From contig JANFAH010000172.1 of NCBI GenBank assembly GCA_024663395.1, forward strand, positions 1 to 41,073: 41,073 bases of DNA, written 5' to 3'. Below the pieces are notes generated by a model, which worked only from the letters and a program-made list of their open reading frames with translations, was not told the DNA's origin and searched no databases. The DNA comes from Pisolithus tinctorius. Lineage: Eukaryota > Basidiomycota > Agaricomycetes > Boletales > Pisolithaceae. Below are positions 34,219 through 41,073 of the stretch, one piece after another. Position numbers and translations under genes: made by a program. Each line of letters begins with the position of its first letter. Position 1 is the first letter of the stretch.

Positions 34219-35247
34219 TCAGCGCCCAGCTAATTCAATTCTTCTACGGCCCGATTGACGAATGATGCAGCATCGTAACACACCAAACTGCCCCACGTCC
34301 AAGTCTTCCATAGTAAAAAACCGACCCCCTATGAACCGCGCGGCGACGCCAACGTACTTGTTGCCACTTTGCGCGACTTCAAACTTGCGGAATTGCCATC
34401 CCCTGACGAGCTCGCCGTCAATGGTGACAGCCTCCTCAGGTACGTTGTACTGTATTCGCCGGAAGTCGAACCCCAGCCCATTCCGAGCGCCTTGGTGTAT
34501 GCTTCCTTCAACGTCCAGATCCAGTAAAACCGGCGCAATGCTTCCGACTGGGGGATGTCTGCTAACACCAGGCCATGTTCTAGTGGCGTCAACTACGTAA
34601 AGTCCCGTGAGTACCGGCGAATATAAGATGGATATCGTTACCTGGCCGGAGACACTGTCGGACAAAATCGGCGAACGTCGAGTTGGGGGGAATTTTGAGC
34701 TGCATGACGTCGACGCCCACGGTGAAGGCGGGCGGACCGAGGTCGCCCGTTCCGAAGGCCATCGCTACCACGCCCTCATCATGGGTCACGTTAAACCCTA
34801 GGGGTGGGTCGATCCCTGGAGCGATCTGGAAGAAATCCCCGTGTTAATATCTCACACACGAAAAAAAAAAGTCAAGGGTAGCTTACACAGTATGGGTTTC
34901 CGGTGTCAGTTGTGGCGAAGTCAATGTGTCCTTCGGGACGCCTCGCTTCCTGAGCAGCACTCGAGGTAAGAGATTGCCGATGAGAGATCCTTGGGACAGA
35001 GCGAGCGGAAGCAATATTTCAGATTTACGAGACATTCATGGGCGAAACACAGACAACGCACTACAGGCATCCTCGCGGCGATGAAATCTCTTGATCTTGG
35101 CTTGTGCTGTCTGATCGACGAGGGATAGAGCACTATGATAAAGCTGGATAGTCTGGCTCGGTGCCACCGTTGCATAGGAGATGAGCAGATCATACGTACA
35201 GCGTCTGGGAAGTTCGCCTTGTCGTATATGACGGCCCACACCTGCAT
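34219..35247 (-). CDS. 4'-phosphopantetheinyl transferase (three one-base errors)
   Basis: Exons (minus): 35247-35200, 35143-35062, 34989-34887, 34825-34642 and 34592-34219, about 263 residues after correction. The enzyme moves phosphopantetheine from CoA to acyl- and peptidyl-carrier domains (fatty acid, polyketide and peptide synthases, and alpha-aminoadipate reductase for lysine). Motifs in order: IKRFHRREDACRSLIGNLLP, GFNVTHDEGVVAMAF, VGVDVM with the metal-binding Asp, and FYWIWTLKEAYTKALGMG followed by FDFRRIQYNV. Frame breaks lie at 34918-34919 (one base short), 34660-34661 (one extra) and 34477-34479 (one short). Each affected exon becomes phase-consistent once corrected, which supports the model. 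Fungi usually carry one broad-range enzyme, so a functional gene is expected. Confidence 0.87.
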
Positions 35248-35411
35248 CACAGTGGAAATCTAAAAAATTGTCCGGCGACGACCTCGACCGTTGTTGCGGA
35301 TGGCAGTTACCCACCACTTGCCGCTCTGCCACAGATACATACCCAAGTCGTGGCCAATGTTGGTGTCCCCCGAACAACACTTTTCGCACGTACACTACTA
35401 CCCTTCACAAC

Positions 35412-36819
35412 ATGGCGGACGCCCCCGATTTCGTGACTCTTGGCATGTTCATTATCGACGAATTCTCATTTCCGACCAGAACGGAAAACCGACCGGGAAA
35501 ACCGTGCCCTCACAGGCACGTACTGGCTCAACGGATCCCGGGCTCCTACTTACGCCCTCGTATGTAGATCGGGGGTGGCGGCACATACGCCGCCATTGGG
35601 GCTCGGATATGGTCTGTGATCCCTCCACTCCAATCCGCGGCCCAGGCAAAGTCAACGCTTTACAGGCTACCTCCCCACAGAGTCGGCATGATTGTTGATC
35701 GGGTAACGACTTCCCCCAGGATGTCCAAGATAAACTCTTATCTTATGGAACCAACATGTGCATTTTCGCAACCGCGATGATCGTGGAACAACTCGTGCAT
35801 TGAATCATACCGAGGTGACTCCCGAGGGTCCGAGAGCTTCCCTTGATTTAGTTTGTACCGCACCTCAACGCTATGCGTAAAATTCCCGCAGGTTCCAATA
35901 CCTCAATCCTCGAATCAGGCTTACACCGCGGATTTGCACGAGACCCGCTTTGCATGGCCCAGAGCATTACACTTCATTTGCTCGCCAACCCGTGCCTTGA
36001 AATTATTTCTGAAGTTGAGCAGGTCGCATAGGTGGGAACCAACCATGATATTGAACCGATACCTGTTAGTGAAATCAGCGTTTTCGCGCGCTGGGGATAA
36101 AGTGTCCATCAGGATAGAGTGCGTCCCGGAAGAATTACCCTCCCTCGTAAAGGTGTTGCCATTCATCTCGGTTCTAAGTGAGCACGCCATCGCCTGCCGA
36201 GGTGACCGCGATCCGAGGACCTCTCTCAGCCCGAATGCAGAGGAAGCCCTTCATTACTTTCTATGCCAACTCCCGTCACAAAGGAATCCGTGGAGACAGC
36301 GGCGGTTCGCTTCCTGGATATGGGAGTGGGAAGTGCGGGGAAAGGATGCGTCATTATCCGCAGCGGTGCGCTGGGAGCTTTTCTCGCGACCAAGGCCAGC
36401 GGAGGCCAGTGGTCGATGCTTTCTGGACACCAAATGACAACGGAAAGGTCATCGATGTTACTGGTCAGTTTGCAAAGGATGTACTGCATTTGCATCTGAG
36501 GCGATTTTGCCAATTCAGGCGCAGGTAATAGCTTTTTGGAGGACTTGCGGCTGGTCTGTTGCTCACTGGGGGTGATTTCTGCGAAGGTAAGTCGACTCAC
36601 TTCTGGGGGATCTGTGTGGTTTCTCAACAGCGAGGCGTAGCCACACTCTATGCTGCCATCTCGGCTTCGTTTGTGATCGAGCAGAGCGGCTTGCCAGTGT
36701 TAAGTGTACATTCGGAGACGGGACTCGAAGAATGGAATAATGATATACCTCAGAGAAGGGTGGATGCGTTGCGGCAGCGTCACCTTCAGCTCGACAAAAT
36801 ACGCAATAAAGATCATTAG
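35412..36819 (+). CDS. PfkB-family kinase, Mak32-like (many one-base gaps)
   Basis: Approximate exons: 35412-35515, 35568-35611, 35666-~35850, 35892-~36060, 36113-36177, 36230-36463, 36519-36586 and 36635-36819. Recognised from PDFVTLGMFIIDEFSF, the glycine-rich start of exon 2 (IGGGGTYAAIGARIW), RPEELPSLVKVLPFIS-type block, SAGKGCVIIRSGALGAF, the DVTGAGNSF anion-hole motif across a junction, and LPVLSVHSETGLEEWNND. The PfkB fold phosphorylates sugars or nucleosides; substrate unknown. Yeast Mak32, the closest type that I can name, is known from maintenance of a cytoplasmic dsRNA element. At least nine single-base gaps are needed, far more than in any neighbour, so this could be a pseudogene, but all gaps are of the error type seen nearby. 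The first intron has a GC donor if the model is right. Confidence 0.75.
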
Positions 36820-36916
36820 AAGCGCTGATGTATACAGTCCAGACAATACAATATATGTAGATGGGGGAGAAATGCACGCAAGGATATTAAGCCGGGGTGG
36901 AAATATTGCTAGTGTC

Positions 36917-37599
36917 CTATGTCTGGGGTTGTGGCAGTTGTTGTTGCTGTTGCTGAGGTTGCGCAAATTTTGCACGGCTGAGAGCAAACAGTTCCTCCTG
37001 CTTTGCTTGCAATTCCTCGGGAGTTAGTCCGGAGTCTTTTATCTTATCAGCCTTCTTCTCCCTATCCTGTGACAGAACTGAGCAAGAAAAAATGGATAGA
37101 CAGTGGGGAAAATGAGAACCTTTTGCTGCTGTTTGTGGTCTTTCAGGACGTCTTCGACCTCGGTCGTGAATGAGTCGAAACCAAGACGCTGGAATGGACT
37201 TGACAGGGTATTCTATGTCTGGTGACCGGACGTACCTTGAGCGCGCCAATGATATGCTCTGGTGCTATAGTTTTCTTTGACTCTTGCTCGCATATTTCGT
37301 TTGCTTCAGAGGATATCAGGTGAATAAACTCTGGAGCGGAGGGGTGAATATCATGCGCAAGCGATCGAGCAGTGTGGTATGTTTACCTACACAGCACTCG
37401 ATGACCAGATCTCGTGTCTCCTTTGCGCATGTGACATCGCTTGGGAGTAGCTCTGGGGATGATGCATGTGAGTGGCGATGTATGCCATGTTGTATAGAGA
37501 CAAGTACACACCGTTGATCATCTTTGCGACTGTCGCCTTAGGCAGCGACAAATCGTCGTCGGACGATCCTGGGCCTATGTGACCTTCTCTATCAGACAT
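36917..37599 (-). CDS. NCB2: negative cofactor 2 subunit beta (Dr1/Ncb2)
   Basis: Exons (minus) are 37599-37512, 37452-37387, 37330-37236, 37188-37120 and 37066-36917, giving 155 residues with all phases closing. The histone fold spans about 15-100: LSLPKATVAKMINELLPSDV, CAKETRDLVIECCVEFIHLI, SSEANEICEQESKKTIAPEH and IIGALKRLGFDSF. A charged helix (DREKKADKIKDSGLT) and a short Gln-rich end follow. NC2-beta pairs with NC2-alpha, binds TBP on promoters and blocks TFIIB entry; it can also help TATA-less promoters. No base correction is needed, in contrast to the genes on both sides. Confidence 0.95.
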
Positions 37600-37735
37600 T
37601 GTTTGTTCTACACGATGGTGGCCAGGCTGCGATGCTGGTCTTCGTCTGTGGGCGGTGATGTGACTCCCGTTTTGGTGGTGCCGGGCTCCATTTCGAAGTC
37701 CGCACGACCGTCGCCTCTCGTCGTCATCTGCCAGA

Positions 37736-38188
37736 ATGTCGTCGGTGAGCGCATATATCTAGCTGATCGCTGGAGGGTCTGATCGTCGTGCAGGTCAACC
37801 CAGTCAATCCAAAGCCATTCATGCAGGAGCTGACGGGGAAACCGGTGTTTGTCAGACTAAAATGGGGACTCGAATACAAGGGTTTCCTCGTAAGCACGGA
37901 TGGCTATATGAACCTCCAGGTGTGCATCGATCTATGATGATCTCCGCTTTCTGATCGTCGCGCGCAGTTGGCGAATACAGAGGAATTCCAAGACGGCCAA
38001 TCCACGGGAGCCTTGGGGAGGTTTTCATACGGTGAGTGACATTTGCGTGTTATGAGCATGCCCTGATCTTTTTTTTTTTTTTTTTTCTCTGTAGTTGTAA
38101 CAATGTTCTCTATATAATAAGTATCGTTCTCTCGTCTCCCGCGTCTTACTGACACGGCTGTGCACAGGGAAGCGCCATCGGAGTGATT
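37736..38188 (+). CDS. SMX3: small nuclear ribonucleoprotein SmF (one-base gaps)
   Basis: Exons are 37736-37744 (only ATG TCG TCG), 37794-37919, 37968-38031, 38095-~38117 and 38170-38188. The Sm1 motif is in [20 protein letters not shown] with [14 protein letters not shown], and Sm2 in GALGEVFIRCNNVLYI, then the usual short end REAPSE. SmF is one of the seven Sm-ring proteins of spliceosomal snRNPs. A base is missing in the G run near 38016-38019 (LGEVF reads correctly with five G), and the donor of the fourth exon also seems to have lost a G (no GT at the expected place). About 86 residues when corrected. Confidence 0.85.
38069..38086 (+). repeat. run of 18 T in an SmF intron
   Basis: A homopolymer of 18 T forms the polypyrimidine tract just before the acceptor CTCTGTAG of the SmF intron. 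Its exact length is unreliable in any sequencing method. Confidence 0.9.
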
Positions 38189-38324
38189 GTCGTGTATCGT
38201 AGTTGCATTACCTTCGCGTAGTCGTGTTATTACATAATCAAGTGACCATTGTCGTCCATACAAGGAAACAACACTTCCCGCTTTTTATACTGTTACGCTC
38301 GTCCCTCCCACTTTCATTTCACCC

Positions 38325-39820
38325 ATGCGTGTTCAGCGTTCACCGCCGTCGATCTCCCACCCCATCGCTGCAGAGCTGGCCCCTCTGCCTTCGTCTTCTC
38401 TCGCTTCCCCGCCCACAACACCGCCGCGCGGTCACAAGCACTCTCTTTCAAAGCCAATGTCATGGTTGGGTCGCAGTGCGACCTCGACTTCGCTCCCCCA
38501 CCTTCGTCACCAAGCACAGAAACCAGTTCGAATATCAGAGCCAAAATTTGACAATTCCTTGGAAATTTTCAACATCAAACGTGGGTCCCCGCTCGGAAGT
38601 GGCGCGATCGTGGTTCGCACGCCTCAGGAGGCTTTGTGTGGTTCCCAAGTCAGTCAGTTGTTTGGGTCTCTGGAGGAGGAGGAGAATGAGCAACAACGGA
38701 CCATCGATTTGGTAGACGAGAACGAATCCAGGATTCTCCCACCTCCCCCTGGCAGTCCGCCTCTCCCGCCGCTCCCAGCAGAGGAGGATTCTCCGCTACG
38801 AAGTGGTTCCGATCCGGCTTCAAACAGTACGCTCAGCCTGCCTCTACAGCAGCTACCTCTTCCCCGCCCGTCGTCCCTCCCCCCCTATACCGGATGCCAT
38901 GACTCCCAGGCGCCCATCATTGAAACATAGCAGGGAGTCGGCGGACACATTCCTCCAGTTCCTTCCCTCCCGGAAAACATCCCCCCATTCCTCCCCAGCC
39001 TCCATTCGAAGCCGTTCTCTTGTCTGCCGTACCCGACGGTGCCGTTGACCCAGTAAAAATTATAGTCATGTTGGAAACCTGCACGACAACCTACCGAACC
39101 ACCTTGCGAACTTTGACTTCACGACCGTCCCGTCTTTCAAAGTATATCGTTTCCCTACTGTCACATGGGTCTGAGACCGCTTCCGTCTACTCGCATGCCA
39201 GCGAGGCGTCCGCCATCCATCACGACAATGCCTTTAGTGCCGCATTCCACGACCATCTCACTTCCGTAGGGTGCTTGTCTCAGTCCTCTTCTAGCCTTCA
39301 CATCTTCCTGGATCGTCCAAGTGCTCCGTAAGTTCCCTTTAAATCGGCTCCGTTCATACCTACCCTGTAACTAACAAATCTATTCCAGGTATTCACATAT
39401 TCTCACTTATCTCCGATCGTCACCCGAGAACCCTGAGACTCTCCCTCGAGCAGCTGCTCTTCTTGGTTCCGCATCTCGTGCGCGTCTGGAGGCCCTTCTG
39501 GAGCTACGCGACGAAGCCTCCTATTTGGGATTGGACGAGTTGTACAAGTTATGCACGCACGAGATAAACCAACGCCATTCCATTTTTGGTCACTCCTCCA
39601 ATGCCAGCAGTTCCGCGATGTCCATCCGATCACTACATACCGTCATCGAGCAGAACCCGTCCGTCCAGGCTCCCGCTTATCTCAGATGTCAAATGGCGCC
39701 TCCAAGAGTGGTGCTCTATCAAGCATCCCCCACCACTTAGCCCTCCGCGAGCGGAGCGCTAGTAGGACTCCCAGTGAGTCTGGTGGTGGTTCAAAGTCGC
39801 CGCCGCCTGGATGGATTTAG
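38325..39820 (+). CDS. BTB/POZ-domain (KCTD-like) protein, two extra bases
   Basis: Exons are 38325-39327 and 39389 onwards. The N-terminal 200 residues are Ser/Pro-rich with a constrained block (VRISEPKFDNSLEIFN, GSGAIVVRTPQEAL). The C-terminal part has a BTB/T1-type fold: TYRTTLRTLTSRPSRLSKYI, LHIFLDRPSAPYSHILTYLR and LRDEASYLGLDELYKLC. BTB domains of this kind mediate oligomers and often bind Cullin-3; a ligase-adaptor role is possible only. Frame shifts by one base at the run of seven C (38879-38885) and at four A (38974-38977); six C and three A give one frame. The direct frame stops at 39740; a shift near 39660-39690 would extend it to 39820, so the end is uncertain. Confidence 0.72.
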
Positions 39821-40257
39821 CACTAAGGTATATTCTGTATTACTTGCCTCTCACGAATTTCTGTAGCCTCCAGCTAGCTTCGTTCTGTCCATGTTATTTT
39901 GCCATGTATCTATCACTTATGTTTAGTATTAGGATAGGGTTCTTCAATACGATTTGAGGATTTATCAACGTAGATTTGAGTATACTGTATTTTAAGGACC
40001 GATGTTGGACTCGCGAAGCGTTAAATCTTCCACCATGCGCTGTAATGGGACGAAAAAGCCTACGCAACAACCGAACGGACACACGTGCGACCACCTCGAA
40101 TATATATGTACGTGTACGAGTACAAAAACCCGGTGGATGGACAGTAGTTGGAATGAAAGAAAGGGAAGGGGGAAGGAAGGCATGACTACCACATCAACAT
40201 TTATCGTACAAGAGATCCATTCCAGTAGAAAAAAAAGGGGGGGCGTAATTATTTCCA
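39821..40257. other. convergent intergenic region
   Basis: 437 bp between the BTB gene and the RNB nuclease gene. AT-rich, no supported open frame, no RNA gene seen. Likely the 3' untranslated regions of both neighbours. Confidence 0.4.
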
Positions 40258-41073
40258 TCACTTCTGCTCGGTGTATGGATTGACACTGTACACCTTGATT
40301 ACAGGAGGACTTTTCGTCAAGTCAGCCGTCACGATCACCTACTAGGGTCAGCATCCTATGAGCGACAAACCCAAGAATGTTACTCACTGGGACCGTCATC
40401 AGTTCTTGGATCTCTTGAATCCTATGACCAGTGGCCGTTGTCTTCAAACCCTCGAAAACTGGTTGGACTTTCTCGCGGAAAGCAAGCGCTGCTTAGAAGT
40501 CTCGTTTCCTTAACAAGCTCACTGTCTCTCCCCAGCACAATTTCGTCGTCTCGGCATCGTCCTCATCAAAGAGCGCCTTTTCATCGTGCACTGAACGCGA
40601 CGCGACCTCCATCTTCGTGGCATGTGCCTCTGCATTCTGTTTCACCTTCTTCAGATGCTCATCATCACTGTTCTCCGCGAGCCAACTGATCACGTCCTTG
40701 CCAGACCAATAAATTTGAAGGGTATGAGAATGCTCATCGTAGACATGATTCTGTACGTAATGTCAATTCAGTCCTTAGCTGAAAGAAAAATAAGCAGTTT
40801 GACTCACGTCGATGGGCATTTGATCAACGTGGACTCTCTTCTCAATACCAAATTCAGGTACGTATACGTCAAACGCTGCATCGAGAACATTGACAACCTT
40901 GGCTTGACGGATGACTGGCCCATAGCGGTGAGTGAGATCAGAAATGAGGATGCACAAGTAGAGGTGAGTATTGCTCTTGTGCCAACTCGCTGAGTCCCGC
41001 TTGCTATAAATGACGATCAGATATCTATAGTCAGCTGCACGCGGTTGGAAAGTACGAACATGTTGCACTGCTG
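40258..41073 (-). CDS. RNB-family exoribonuclease, Dis3L2/Ssd1-like, C-terminal part (5' end outside window)
   Basis: Exons (minus): beyond the edge to 41060, 41003-40808, 40750-40388 and 40338-40258. Visible blocks are THLYLCILISDLTHRYGPVI, FDVYVPEFGIEKRVHVDQMP, LQIYWSGKDVISWLAENSDD, KQNAEAHATKMEVASRSVHD and the terminal exon VIVTADLTKSPPVIKVYSVN. This is the region after the RNB catalytic core, including the S1-like part. Dis3L2-type enzymes degrade RNA 3' to 5'; Ssd1-type paralogues bind RNA but have lost catalysis, and the active site is outside the window, so the two cannot be separated. The frame breaks at several places (40975-41000 and 40440-40560) by single bases. Confidence 0.8.

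Noticed and set aside
38314..38544. Minus-strand open frame opposite the BTB gene start
   Set aside because: Antisense shadow of the Ser/Pro-rich N-terminus, with no supporting motif.
1..41073. Mobile elements, tRNA or rRNA genes, secondary-metabolite or mating-type cluster
   Set aside because: No transposase or reverse-transcriptase motif, terminal repeat, tRNA box pair, backbone synthase or homeodomain/pheromone gene was seen.

Overview
The window reads as nuclear DNA of a filamentous basidiomycete, most likely an Agaricomycete. The evidence is dense gene packing, many 45-70 nt GT-AG introns per gene, and proteins of fungal type throughout (Dre2, Sch9, Apd1, Pab2, an F-box protein of mushroom type, an XlnR-like Zn2Cys6 regulator). 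I see no CRISPR, no intact transposon and no convincing tRNA or rRNA gene. I could not name the species.

Layout, left to right. 1-1.84 kb: a C2H2 zinc-finger regulator (minus strand, cut by the window edge) with five 34-residue repeats. 2.0-3.2: a mitochondrial cytochrome b5 reductase-like flavoprotein. 3.4-5.7: divergent MED18 (Mediator) and BCD1 (snoRNP assembly) sharing a 92 bp promoter. 5.8-6.9: DRE2 (cytosolic Fe-S assembly). 7.1-8.5: a forkhead transcription factor. 9.7-11.7: a small probable mitochondrial protein divergent from APD1 (thioredoxin-like [2Fe-2S] protein). 12.0-14.9: SCH9 kinase. 15.0-15.6: a Tim17-like membrane protein. 15.8-17.9: a 14-exon acyl-CoA dehydrogenase with 20 nt and 12 nt exons. 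18.4-21.8: a 1041-residue Zn2Cys6 regulator. 22-24.4: no gene recognised. 24.5-25.4: PAB2. 25.4-27.3: no gene recognised. 27.3-27.9: mitochondrial ribosomal protein bL19m. 28.2-30.0: an IMD/I-BAR protein. 30.1-32.7: mitochondrial aspartyl-tRNA synthetase. 33.0-34.0: an F-box protein. 34.2-35.2: 4'-phosphopantetheinyl transferase. 35.4-36.8: a PfkB (Mak32-like) kinase. 36.9-37.6: NC2-beta. 37.7-38.2: SmF. 38.3-39.8: a BTB-domain protein. 40.3-41.07: the C-terminus of an RNB exoribonuclease (Dis3L2/Ssd1-like).

Themes. Most genes are housekeeping: transcription machinery (Mediator, NC2-beta), RNA processing (Bcd1, SmF, Pab2, RNB nuclease), mitochondrial translation (bL19m, AspRS) and Fe-S proteins (Dre2, Apd1). 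Sch9 links nutrient signalling to growth. I see no biosynthetic cluster and no clear previously undescribed system.

The strongest structural signal is one of sequence quality. From about 1 to 27.3 kb all genes splice cleanly except at the extreme left edge. From 27.5 kb rightwards, eight genes need single-base corrections, usually in short homopolymers, to restore conserved proteins; two others (the IMD gene and NC2-beta) are clean. Exon phases confirm several of these corrections independently. I read them as consensus errors, not gene decay, but this needs reads to settle.
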